Positions 37,841-49,300 of a stretch of DNA of 64,000 nt are shown one piece after another (position 1 is the stretch's first letter; every line of letters begins with the position of its first letter). Source of the stretch: Petrosia ficiformis (lineage: Eukaryota; Porifera; Demospongiae; Haplosclerida; Petrosiidae); NCBI GenBank assembly GCA_947044365.1, contig OX345653.1:4428001-4492000 (forward strand). The letters are read 5' to 3'. Made by a program: the position numbers and the translations under genes. Under the pieces are notes generated by a model, which did no database searches, was not told where the DNA came from, and saw nothing but the letters and a program-made list of their open reading frames with translations.

Positions 37841-39859
37841 TTATAATATATTGCAGCAGCAGCAGATGGAAAGTGAACCATGACGTGGTATATTATCATA
37901 ATCAACAGGAATATCAGTATTTGGATCAGCGAGTTTAGTCTGTACTACTTCCCATATACTTGCTGGTATGGGACGACCTGATGCTCCACCTATATTTTTC
38001 TGTAGAGATGTATAGAGATATTAGTAATGATTTGAATAGCTGGATAAATAGACTGATAGCAGATATGAGTAGATGAAATCTTTATACTTACAGCTCCAGG
38101 TTCAATGATCCATGTAAACAACACTTTTCTTTCTTTAGTGATACACAAAACACCTATAATAAATACATTATCATTACCATAAACCTGTTTTAAAAACATG
38201 TTTTACCAGGTTGTACAACTCCATATTTGTAATTCTTGATTGTAGGATGCAGTTTATAAAATGTTTCTGTTGAATCTTCTCCTCCTGATATATATGGAGT
38301 AATGTAATCCTTTTCAGCCAAATGATTACGTAGAACATGAGTGATATCAGAATAACACTGAAACAAGAGAAATATTAGAAAATTAAAATAACTACTTCCG
38401 TATAACAACCTTACAAAAGTACAGCTAGAATGTGTTCAATATTTTGGTGTAAAAACGAACCATGAACTATAGTTCATGGTCCATTTAGGATCAAAGATAT
38501 TTTGTACACCTAAAAAGGACATCATTATCTAAGTCTGGAACAAATTTCGCACCAATCCAAAACGTTCAATATTTTGGTGTAAAAATGGACCATGAACTAT
38601 AGTTCATGGTCCATTTAGAGTTTCGATAGAATATTAAAATGCTCGTAGTTCCTACAAACAACAATTCTGATCAAAAATATTTTGTGCACCTAAAAAGAAC
38701 ATTATTATCTAAGTCTGGAACAAACTTCGCGCCAATCCAAAATGTTCAATATTTTGATGACCATCAACTGTAGTTTAACTTATACTTAAGTATACTTTCG
38801 CTTTCCTTTTATACTCTAGCTATAGTTATGTAGGGTCGTTATATGGAAGTAGTTATTTTAATTTTGCCGTTAACAGTTCCATCCCAATCTTGTTTGTATG
38901 CTTTTTCAGTTTTGATATCCTTACATGTTCTTTCATTTTTTGTAAATGTTTTTATTACACTTATCTAGTAGAGTACTAGTGAACTGATAGTTTGGGAATG
39001 TAATACAAGTATTTAAAAGATTAGTAAAATTATGTACACGAAAATGCATACAGCCTGTACCAAAGCAATCCCTTTACTTGACTTGGCATCTACACTCCCT
39101 TTACATAGTGAATAAACACAAACAGGAAAATGTCTTATGAATTTTAGCCCTGAAATTAGTAAACAATTTGTGGACTTGGCAGTTGAGTTATGTACTCATG
39201 ACACTGTGGCTAAACTGATTAGGTTTCTTTTAGTAGCAGCACATTTTCAACAAACGCATTAATGACACCTAAACAAGTCCTCAGAACACATGAAGTACAA
39301 CAAATTCTAAGCTCTCGTGCATATATCTCTCTACCTAACACTTTGTACATGTATTCATATGCTATTAGTTGCCTGAATAACATAAACACAGTTCCTCTAG
39401 TCATGTATTATACTCACAGTATATCTGAGATTATAATTACTCATCATCTCATCAACTGGACCCTGTGGTTGTGCACACACTGCAAATAACTCCACACCCT
39501 TGGCCTTCATATCCTCGTAGAATTCGTTGAATTCTTGGAGGTAGGCCTGATAAAATATATAGTAATGAAAAGAATGAATATTGATAATAATAAGGTATTA
39601 GATATTATAATGTTGAGTTATTCCTTACCCTGCAGTAGGGTCACCATACTCCTCGATAAAATACAACAAAAGTAGCTTCATTTTCAGCTACTGTCTTATC
39701 AAACAGTTCTATCATGTCCACAGTAGATTGTGGTGTCGTCTCTGGGTTTGCAGTTGTCTCTGTCTCTGGGTTTGTAGTTGTCTCTGTCTCTGGGTTTGTA
39801 GTTGTTTCAGTAGGCTCCTGAGACGGAGTAGTCTCATCAGGCTCTAAAGATGTCGCCAT
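37841..39859 (-). CDS. Peroxiredoxin/AhpC-like thioredoxin-fold selenoprotein, copy A (UxxC)
   Basis: Five phase-consistent exons (39859-39629, 39546-39418, 38357-38207, 38153-38092, 37999-37841) encode 243 residues. Exon 1 reads VVFYRGVW, then TGA at 39643-39641, then PYCR and a good GTAAGG donor. Exon 2 continues as AYLQEFNEFYEDMKAKGVEL with a CAQPQ motif, so coding clearly resumes after the TGA. In this redoxin family the position is Cys (FYRGxWCPYC), so the TGA most simply reads as selenocysteine, giving a UxxC redox motif. A SECIS lies in the 3' UTR. The N-terminus is a Thr/Glu/Pro repeat (TTNPETE) with no signal peptide. The likely role is thiol/peroxide redox chemistry; substrate unknown. 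A truncated pseudogene is the alternative, argued against by the identical TGA in copy B and intact downstream exons. Confidence 0.9.
38440..38770. repeat. Tandem dispersed-repeat unit with a 26-bp perfect palindrome
   Basis: Two and a half units of about 125 bases in intron 2 of copy A. Each full unit carries CATGAACTATAGTTCATG; in the second, the palindrome extends to 26 bases (38587-38612). The block GGACATCATTATCTAAGTCT recurs in an MECR intron near 45190. No open frame. Confidence 0.8.
39641..39643 (-). other. In-frame TGA, predicted selenocysteine codon (copy A)
   Basis: The TGA lies between FYRGVW and PYCR at the family's first catalytic cysteine and is supported by the downstream SECIS. 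Confidence 0.9.
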
Positions 39860-40313
39860 GATAATGATTATTGCTTAATTAATATTAATTAATATTAATT
39901 TTAATATTAATTTTAATATTCTACTTCCTAAGTCTTCCTTTCAAAATGCATTGTGACTTTAAATTGTGTAGTGATGTAAAGCATTTGCCTACAAATCCTC
40001 TGTGTCTGGAAAACAAATCATGCTCCCAGGATTAGTAGGCTTTCCCATTCCTCATAGTCAATACTAGAACTTACCATGGACCTTTATGATCAGGCTTCGT
40101 AATAGTTGTTGACAATTTTATGAACGATTTCATTTTACAAACAAGAATGCATTCCTATTATAGCGTGAATGTAGTAATATCAAAGAGAGCATTCCAAAGT
40201 CTATTTGGTTTAATGCAACCTCTCATCATGAAAACACACTGATAATAGAATATACATTCAATAAAAAGGGGAGACACACCAATAATAGAATATCTGAGAT
40301 TTAAAAATTATAG
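39860..40313. other. Intergenic region between the two selenoprotein copies
   Basis: Contains the copy B 3' UTR with its SECIS on the left-reading strand and the presumed copy A promoter, including an ATTAATATTAATT run at 39875-39920. The part from 40141 to 40270 is duplicated from the copy A 3' UTR. Confidence 0.75.
40161..40241 (-). promoter_or_regulatory. SECIS element of selenoprotein copy B (type 2-like)
   Basis: Minus strand, 72 bases after the stop codon. Same quartet (ATGA/TGAT), helix II, AAA bulge and CCAAA/TTTGG mini-helix as copy A. The apical loop is TAGAC instead of TATAC. Helix I is CAGTGTG with CACGCTA, where one pair became a G-U wobble and one terminal pair was lost. Confidence 0.9.
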
Positions 40314-41787
40314 TTATAATATATTGCAAATAGAGAATGAACCATGCCGTGGTATATTATCATAATCAACAGGAATATCAGTATTTGGATCAGCGAGTTT
40401 AGTCTGTACTACTTCCCATATACTTGCTGGTATGGGACGACCTGATGCTCCACCTACATTTTTCTGTAGAGATGTATAGAGATATTAGTAATGATTTGAA
40501 TAGCTGGATAAATAGACTGATAGCAGATATGAGTAGATGAAATCTTTATACTTACAGCTCCAGGTTCAATGATCCATGTAAACAACACTTTTCTTTCTTT
40601 AGTGATACACAAAACACCTATAATAAATACATTATCATTACCATAAACCTGTTTTAAAAACATGTTTTACCAGGTTGTACAACTCCATATTTGTACTGCT
40701 TGATTGCAGGATGCAGTTTATAAAACGTTTCTGTTGAATCTTCTCCTCCTGATATATATGGAGTAATGTAATCCTTTTCAGACAAATGATTACGTAGAAC
40801 ATGAGTGATATCAGAATAACACTGAAACAAGAGAAATATTAGAAAGGTGATTGCTTATGTAGTGGAGCATGCACTAGTAAACTGGCAGTTTGGGAATGTA
40901 ATACAAATATTTAAAAGATTAGTGACAATATGTACGAGAAAATGCATACAGCCTATATCAAAGCAACTCCTCGCAGCCGTCCTCCCTCTACAAATTAGCA
41001 AAGAAAAAGGTTTGCAGGAAAGTATTTCATGTGCTCTGCTTTCTTGAGTTATTATTATCACTGAACTTTACACAACCTTTTATGGTATCATATTACGACA
41101 GTTTAGCTGAGTGTAGACAACAGGATGAGCTAAACTATCTGTCCAGAGTGTGTACTGATATTAGATCTGATAACTGGAGAGACAAGTTCAAACATTTGCA
41201 CATTTTCAACAAACAAATAAACGGGAATACCAGAACAAGTGCCAAAAATTTAAAATGCTTCTATTCCACCCCCTATATCTCTCTACCTAACACTTTGTAC
41301 ATGTATTCATATGCTATTAGTTGCCTGAATAACGTAAACACAGTTCCTCTAGTCATGTATTATACTCACAGTATATCTGAGATTATAATTACTCATCATT
41401 TCATCAACCGGACCCTGTGGTTGTGCACACACTGCAAATAACTCCACACCCTTGGCCTTCATATCCTCGTAGAATTCGTTGAATTCCTGGAGGTAGGCCT
41501 GATAAAATATAGAGTGATGAAAAGAATGAATATTGATAATAATAAGGTATTAGATATTATAATGTTGAGTTATTCCTTACCCTGCAGTAGGGTCACCATA
41601 ATCCTCGATAAAATACAACAAAAGTAGCTTCATTTTCAGCTACTGTCTTGTCAAACAGTTCTATCATGTCCACAGTAGATTGTGGTGTCGTATCTGGGTT
41701 TGCATTTGTCTCTGTCTCTGGGTTTGTAGTTGTTTCAGTAGGCTCTTGAGACGGAGTAGTCTCATCAGGTTCTAAAGGTGTCGCCAT
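40314..41787 (-). CDS. Peroxiredoxin/AhpC-like thioredoxin-fold selenoprotein, copy B (UxxC)
   Basis: Five exons (41787-41581, 41498-41370, 40821-40671, 40617-40556, 40463-40314) encode 232 residues, colinear with copy A. The motif is FYRGLW, TGA (41595-41593), PYCR, then the same exon 2. Changes from copy A are few: a shorter Thr/Glu/Pro N-terminal repeat, L for V before W, and SICNIL instead of SICCCCNIL at the end. The frame stays open upstream, and an ATG near 41853 would add the hydrophobic leader MKKAVLLKLLLIIFVIINNS, a possible signal peptide that copy A cannot have because of an in-frame stop. The two copies may therefore differ in location. The ATG at 41787 is the conservative start. 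Confidence 0.9.
41593..41595 (-). other. In-frame TGA, predicted selenocysteine codon (copy B)
   Basis: Same position as in copy A, between FYRGLW and PYCR. A SECIS lies downstream at 40161-40241. Confidence 0.9.
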
Positions 41788-42247
41788 GATAAATGAATTA
41801 TTAATAATTACAAAAATAATTAATAACAGCTTTAATAGTACCGCCTTCTTCATAGTTATATTACATGTACAAACCACAGAATACAATAATTTCATGCTTG
41901 AGTAAGAACAAAACAATCCTAACAATGTCAGTATTCCTGACATAATTCCTATACCACATGAGACTATATAAATATAACATAATTTCGTGACTTCTGAAAC
42001 AACCAATTTTACGCACGTAAATTTTATGGACAGACATGATATTATTATAATTATAGGTAATTAATAATTATTATTCCTCACTAATCAAATGGTAATATAT
42101 AGAGAGAAAGAATCTGTATATAAATTATAATGGATATTATTATTATAATGAATTAATGGTTACAAAATTGTTCAGAATATTATGATGTAGCGACAATGTT
42201 ATTTGTGTTCCAACTCCATTAGCAAAACTACAGTAATTAAAAATTTT
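41788..42247. other. Region between selenoprotein copy B and TFIIS
   Basis: AT-rich promoter-type sequence for copy B, plus the TFIIS 3' UTR at its right end. An open frame upstream of the copy B start (to about 42006) could supply an alternative leader. Otherwise nothing was recognised. Confidence 0.65.
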
Positions 42248-44012
42248 AATTAAAAGTATAATTAATTTGATAGTTACTGACCTTCCATCTATTTCCACAT
42301 TCAATACAATATACAAATGTTGTCATTGGCTCATCAGCACTACGTGTCTGCATCTACATGATTAATATTGATCACAATATCTCATCAGTATAAGAGTGTG
42401 TGCATAATAACAGTGATGATTACACATAGTAGATAGAGAGTACTAACCTGATTATAAGTACAGTTACGTTTCCCACATTTTGAACACTTTAAAAGGTCAG
42501 TTTTAGTCCCTTCTTGAACAGACATTTGTGAATCTCTTATCGATTCCTTGATATAATCAGAACGTAGTTTCTTCATAACATCACTAGCCATTTCCTGAGA
42601 GAGAGAGAGGAGAGGAAAGGAAAATAGAGATACAGAAGAGACAAAGATCAAGATGTAAGATTGCTGACTGCTAGTTATATAGTTACCTCAGTACTCATTG
42701 TTGAAATAGTTTCAATACTGATCTCCCCACTGATTACTCTCTGTTTAAGACCTGGGTTCTTCAAATCTCCGAGGTTTGATATTCTACTTCGAATCCTGTT
42801 TTTATATTTATTATTAGTTCCCTTCATTTCATTAAATATATGTATTCAATCAGTCAAGATAAATAAGTGTTTAAAATAACACAAAACTATAATAAATACC
42901 CAGAGGAACCGAGTAGTGTCATGGGATAACAGTACTATGTATTGTATTATAACATATTATAAACAGTACACTCACTATACTGTACAATGCTAACTAGACG
43001 TAGCAGCTAAATACATCTTCCTACCTGAATACAAGATAACTGGTACTAACTGGCCAGACCTTTGAGCACAACAAAAGTAATAACGCTAAATTGAGATATA
43101 TCGTATCTACATACATACATGTATTGCTGTATTAAGATATCTCTTCATTAGAAACTAAAGGATATATTTTTCAATAGCAGCACTGAGATTATATAATCTT
43201 GTATCATCTTCTATTGATACTATTAATAGAAACATAATAATTACATCATCACTAAATTGTTAATTTCAATACCATCGACTATTCCTTTTTTCATTGCATT
43301 ATATACCATATCACGACATCGATCTCGAACCGAATCTCCAGTGCTTGCTTCTCGTCTGGAAGAGTCAATAGTTGGAGGAAAATTTGGAATAATTGGACTA
43401 AGAGGAGTTGTTGGTTGCGAATGACTTCCTCCATTTTCATTGGATGATGATGATGTCATGTTATTACTAGCAACAATATTATTTTTGGGGTTATATTCAA
43501 CGGGAGGTGGAGTTGAGGGGTTGGAATCAGTCTTATTATCAGGATCAGGACCTGATTACCATGGCAATTAATTAATATCGTAATTATAATTATATATATA
43601 AACCTTGTATTAATTTCTTCCATTGTTTTATAAGTTTCTTGCCGACTGAAGCAACGTCACTTCCAACACATTTCTTACGTAATGTGTTCACTGATAAACC
43701 AACATGTGATCTCTAGTATAGAAATGAACACATTATATATATATATTAATTATTAATCTTATATTTACAGTTATACATTAATTAACTAACCTGTAATAAA
43801 TCCAAGGTCATCGGTAGATCCTGTAATGACCTCAAAAGATCTAATGCTAAATCTTCATTCTAGAAAAGAAAAGAAAAAGGTGGGCATTAATTAGAATAAA
43901 ACTAGTTTACTTCTAAAAAAAAAACGTAAAGGAGTGTACCTACCGGGCTATCTGACTTTACAACTTTTTCAAGCTGCTTTCCTATTCTAATTATTTCTTG
44001 ATCAGTGCTCAT
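42248..44012 (-). CDS. TCEA: Transcription elongation factor TFIIS (TCEA)
   Basis: TFIIS rescues backtracked RNA polymerase II by stimulating transcript cleavage. All three domains are visible. Domain I (LW/TND fold) spans exons 44012-43944, 43859-43791 and about 43711-43603 ([36 protein letters not shown]). A Ser/Pro linker and the start of domain II lie in the exon about 43553-43242 ([15 protein letters not shown]). A small exon near 43215-43150 ([12 protein letters not shown]) and one at about 42816-42687 ([14 protein letters not shown]) complete domain II. The zinc ribbon is at about 42594-42447 and 42356 onward: [13 protein letters not shown], then [13 protein letters not shown] with the catalytic Asp-Glu, then ECGNRWK. 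The final few codons are uncertain: reading through gives [12 protein letters not shown], but a further splice is possible because most TFIIS proteins end soon after RWK. Confidence 0.9.
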
Positions 44013-44137
44013 AGTAGTGCATGAAAGTTTCTATTTACTGTGCATAAACAAACATCAATCCTTCCTCAGCTACCATAAACAAACCACACCCATTAATTAT
44101 AATTAATTTAAGCCACACCTCATTACATGCTGTATGT
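44013..44137. promoter_or_regulatory. Bidirectional promoter region (TFIIS / MECR)
   Basis: 125 bases between divergent start codons. Contains ACAAACCACACCCATTAATT, with no clear TATA box. Confidence 0.65.
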
Positions 44138-46267
44138 ATGGAGATGAGTACCTTCATACCTCGTCTTGCAAGATGTTTCAGTGCTTCTGCAATTAAACAG
44201 ACACGTTTTTGTTATGGTCTGATGTATAATGAATTTGGAAATCCGGCTGATGTAGTGAGGTGCTCTCTGTTCTCTATAAATGGAGCATGACTTGAAATTA
44301 CGATATGCAATGCATTGTTCTTCAATGTTATATGCTCATCTTAAATATGTAGCTATGATATATATAATTGTCATGAATGTCTTGTTCATAAAATATTATC
44401 ATTAATTTCCAGCTTGCAACAAGTCATAGTCAACGACTTACAAGATGATGAAGTAGAAATAGCAATGATGGTAGCTCCTGTTAATCCAGCTGATATAAAT
44501 CAAGTACAAGGTTAATATATGCCATATTACAATTATCATTTCATGAAGATTTTTATATTCGCAGGAACTTACCCTCTAAAACCCAAACTCCCAGCTGTTG
44601 GAGGAAATGAAGGAGTGGGTAGGGTAATAAAACGAGGAAATAATGTAACGATGTTTCAGGAAGGAGACTGGGTCATCCCTTGTAATGCTGGAATAGGTAT
44701 TTAATTCTCTTTGTACCATACAAAAAGGGGTTAAGTCAATTGATCAAATGCTTACATTTAGTTGTAGGAAGACAACAAAAATAGGAATGTATAGTTGTTC
44801 TTTGTGGAAGCAACCGTTAGCTAACTTGATCAATTTTTATCTAAAAGACCCCTTATTTTGGATTTATTATCACATGTATGTATAATTTTAATAACTATCA
44901 AATTGATATTTCACATATTCAGGTACATGGCGGACTCATCTTGTTGATAGTGCTAGTAAATTTATTTCTGTAACTCAGGATATCTCAGTAAATTTTGCAG
45001 CAACATTACAAGTTAATCCATCAACAGCTTATAGAATGCTAAAAGATTTTATTCACCTTCAACCAGGTAACACAAGAATGACTAGTGTATAGTTTGGGAT
45101 AAAATTTTGAATTTCGTAAGAAACTAAAATACTCACGGTTCTAACAGATAATATTATTGATCAAAACCACTTTGGAAACATAATAAGGACATCATTATCT
45201 AACTCTAGAAACAGTTTCGGCCTAATCTGAAACGATTGATTTTGCAATGAAAAAATCAATACCAAGGCTATAGTTCAGGGTAAAAATTTGAATTTCGCTA
45301 ACTATATGAAAGGTTTTGGCCTAATCTGAAACGATTGATTGTTAATTGGCTCAAGATGCATTCCCATTGGTACACACACCAGGCCAATTTGGTCCATGCA
45401 TATCAAAAACTCTGTACTGCATTATTAAAAATCTCTATAATAATTATGTTTTAAACAGGTGATTGTATTATTCAGAATGGAGCAAACAGTGCTGTAGGAC
45501 AATGTGTGATACAACTAGCAGCTGCTTGGGGTGTAAATACTATTAATATTATACGAAACAGGTGAGTCACAGGTACAATGTAAGTTTATAATGGATGAAC
45601 TAACTGAATCTAGACCCCAGGAACACCTTGATGAACTCATAATGTATTTAAAAGGTCTTGGAGCAACTGAAGTAATCACTGATGAATATCTCGCTTCACA
45701 TGAAATGAAAGAACTAATTAAAGTGTGTAATCATTATCAATTACAAATAATCCTAATATTTCATTCCACAGAGATACACACATCCACAACTTGGTCTAAA
45801 TTGTGTTGGAGGAAAGAGCACTACTAATCTTCTCAGACAATTGAGTCGTGGAGGAATTTTAGTGACTTATGGAGGAATGTCAAAGCAGCCAGTATCAGTC
45901 CCAACAGTAAAATAATATAATCATTATAATAATAATAATAACTATTTAATTACTATTTCAGAGTGCATTCATTTTTAAAGATATTCGATGTGTGGGATAT
46001 TGGAATTCTGCTTGGCTAGAAAAGAATATTAATAGTGAGTTGTGTTGATTAATTCAATTCTCTAAATGTCTATTTGTATATCTTTTTTCAGATAGAAAAG
46101 TTATTCAAGAAATGTTTGATGATTTAAGTGAATTAGGAAGAAAAGGAAAGTTACAAACTCCTAGATCAGTAGAGCATCCATTGAAGGATTACCAGAAAGC
46201 GTTATCTTCAGCTATGAAACCATTTAATTCAACAAAACAACTATTGAATTTACAAGATGTGTCATAA
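44138..46267 (+). CDS. MECR: Mitochondrial trans-2-enoyl-CoA/ACP reductase
   Basis: Nine phase-consistent exons (44138-44259, 44413-44510, 44565-44696, 44923-45066, 45459-45561, 45614-45722, 45772-45906, 45962-46034, 46092-46267) give 363 residues, close to the family's length. MECR performs the last, NADPH-dependent step of mitochondrial type II fatty acid synthesis, which feeds lipoic acid production. The match runs throughout: [15 protein letters not shown] with the catalytic-site Tyr, [35 protein letters not shown], the nucleotide-binding [34 protein letters not shown] and [11 protein letters not shown]. The first 24 residues ([20 protein letters not shown]) are basic and hydroxylated without acidic residues beyond the first Glu, as in a mitochondrial presequence. 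Confidence 0.95.
45095..45340. repeat. Dispersed repeat related to that in selenoprotein intron 2
   Basis: In the MECR intron 45067-45458. It shares GGACATCATTATCTAA with the repeat near 38520 and has an internal duplication of GGCCTAATCTGAAACGATTG. Confidence 0.7.
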
Positions 46268-46326
46268 CAAGAGAATGCATAATTATTAATTATAATTACT
46301 AAAATAATAATGACTAAAAAAAAACA

Positions 46327-49300
46327 TCACATAACTGAGATTTGTCTTCCATGTTTGATGTTGTTAATCTGTTGTTTAAGAAAATTACTGCTTAGAGAAT
46401 CTGTATGTCTTTTACGATCTTTGTTAAGTTCAGTTATAGGGCTTGATTGATAACTAGTAAAGCGAGTTTTTGTTACTTGTTTTTTAGAACCATAAGATGT
46501 AATGGGGTTTTGGAAATGCACATATGCTTTCTTTCTATCTAAATTCATCACATGCTTACTCTCCTGGAGATCATTGTTACGTTGTTCTGTTGTCATAGCA
46601 ACATGTAGTTGATCAGGATGAAGTTTATATTGTAGATCAATAACTTGACCACAATATAAATACTCAGGGTTTGGAGTAGAGAGACGAAATGAAACAGCCA
46701 CTTCACCAAATTCTTTAAGTTCTTGCATTTGTACAATACGAGCTTTCTTCTCCTCTATGGTTTCAAATCGAGGTGTAGCAAGTTTCATCCTCTCTTCTTC
46801 CAATTTCATGAGCTTTTCATTTTGTTTTATTTTATCTCTTTGCTCTCTTATCTCTACTTCTAACTGTTTCAAAGCAGTTTCAATCTTTTTGTGTTTGTGA
46901 CATTGAATAAAGTTCTGATAATCATTCCACAGATATTGTAGATGCTTGAACACGGTACTCTAAAACAAGCAACATTATTAATATACAATATGAATATTTG
47001 ACAAGTTACCTGTGCTTCTCTGAAGATGTATGGTCCAAATGGCTTTTGTAATATTTTTTCTACCATACTGTATGGTACATTAACCTGTTATACGTACATA
47101 ATCATCATTGTTATGAAATGCTTAGTTCCGTATATTTTATGTATATATATATATAGTTGAGTCAAGACTAACAAAAAGGGTTTTAGTTACCTAGCTGAAG
47201 TGGATGCTATTGGCCATTTTAGTTAGTTAGAATTATTGCAGTAGACTTGCTCGCAGTGCCTTGATTGGTTATAGGGTAACTATTTATTTTTGGCCGCTTG
47301 CTGCAATCCATATATAATTATATATTTTAAACAGTGAAAGAGCATCATGTAGGGATATCAAAACTGAAAAAGCAGCAAGAAAATTAAACACCACTCCTAC
47401 GAAAGTATATTTGTACCTAATATGTATCTTTCTTACCCACACAATCTCCATGCTAGGAGACTGTCTTTCTCTCTGGCTCAATCTTACCTGAATATGAGGA
47501 GGAGATGGTGATTGGAAATAACAATAGATAATTGCTCTCATCTTCTCCTGTAAAAGTTTTTGATTCATATGTGAATGAAACATCTCCTAAAGAATAGATA
47601 GAGAACAGAGGATAAATAGAAAGACAACGTTCATGTGGTGCTGTACCTTGTATCTCTGTAACTCTAACCAGAAGTCAACATTATTAGCAGGACACATTCC
47701 TTCAGATGCTTGAATTCTTATATAATACTTGAATAGCATTCTTTGCTCTTTATTCTGCAATGCCTTTCTCAACAATATAGTTTCATGTGATTCAGTGTAT
47801 TGAAGATACTATAAAATTATCTCTGAAATGTACTTATTAGTTTTAGTATTTTAAAACTCACACTATCTCTTTCATTATCTCCATCTTTATCATTTTGCGT
47901 TGTTTTCACTCCACCATTTCTTTCCATAAACTCTGGGGTCTGAATAAAGAGACGTACATACTTCTTCTCTAATCTAGCACGAATGTGTTTTTGAGCTTCC
48001 CGAAAAATGGGTGATTTAGGTCGGCTTGGTAATTTGTGACTTCCACCAATACTTACTACCTACATTGTATATAAGTCACAGCATTCTTCTTCTTCTTTAG
48101 TATTACCTCACTTACCTCTCGTTGTGTTTCTTTGCTCACTGGACTATTAGGTCCAAAAAAGTATTTTTTAGTAAAGAAATTATTCCTAATCTGTTTAGCT
48201 TTCATATTTCTCAAGACTTTGTCATCTGCAGGAAGAGCTCTAAAAGCTTCAATTTCCATCCAACACATCAGATGTACAGCTCCATTATTATTATTAAGAA
48301 ATACCTGTATATAATATATATATATATATTATATATATATATATTATATATATAATTCTATATTAATACTTACTTTGAAATATTCAAGTTCTTTTGGATC
48401 ATTTAATAAGTTACTAAGAGTAAATTCCTTCTTTATAACTTGTACATCCTTTCTCACTCTGCCATCACTTTCCTCTTCCATTAGTTCAATTTGACTTCTA
48501 TTCAAACCTTCTTCACTTCTGTATGATGTATGCAACTCAGAGGGAGAGAGAGAAATAAAAGACTTCTCTCTTTCAAAGACACCACTAGAATCTACACTCT
48601 CCAAGTCAGAGGAACTACTAGTACCCTAAAAAGATTATTATTATATATAAGAGAGTATGTAAAAATGTTTTTATTACCTCTTCACTAAGTTTTTCTAATT
48701 CAATATGTGATGTTCTATCTTCAATATATTGTAGCTGTAAGAAAAATTTAAAATGTCCCGAGAAGTGAATATAATTATTATTATTACATTTTCAAAGGTC
48801 TCCTCATCTGATGTACATAGTTCTATCCATTGATATACTAATACATTCAATACAAACTCCTCAACTTTGTCAAACAAATCTTCAAATGACGGCCAGAGAT
48901 GTTTTGAGATGATGATCTGTACTTTAGTGGGACAAAGGATTGAGTTTGGGCTCCCTTCTACAATATACTTTCCATAGAGAAGCTATAAAAATGTTTTGAT
49001 TATATAATGTAAATATGTAATAATGGGCTTACTCTAGCTCTCAACTCAACAGCTGAAGGATTAAAATGTGTTTTCATAAAAAGTGATTTATATTCTTGTA
49101 CTTCTCTCCAAAAAAAGAGACAGTTTATGTAAATCTAAAGAATGGATAACTAGATGAATGATGAATGGATAAAGAGATGAATGGATAGATAGATGAGTGG
49201 ATGAATAGATGAGCAGATGAATAGATGAGTGAATGAAAAGATGAGTGGATGAATAGATGAGTGGATGGATAGATGAGTGGATGTGGATGGATAGATGAGT

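Noticed and set aside
37841..39859. Selenoprotein copy A as a pseudogene with a nonsense mutation
   Set aside because: Copy B has the same TGA at the same catalytic position, downstream frames and splice sites are intact in both, and both carry a SECIS.
40847..41441. Plus-strand open frames of 66 and 136 residues within selenoprotein copy B
   Set aside because: They are antisense to exon 2 and intron 2, partly degenerate in copy A, and match no recognised protein. Coding status is not supportable.
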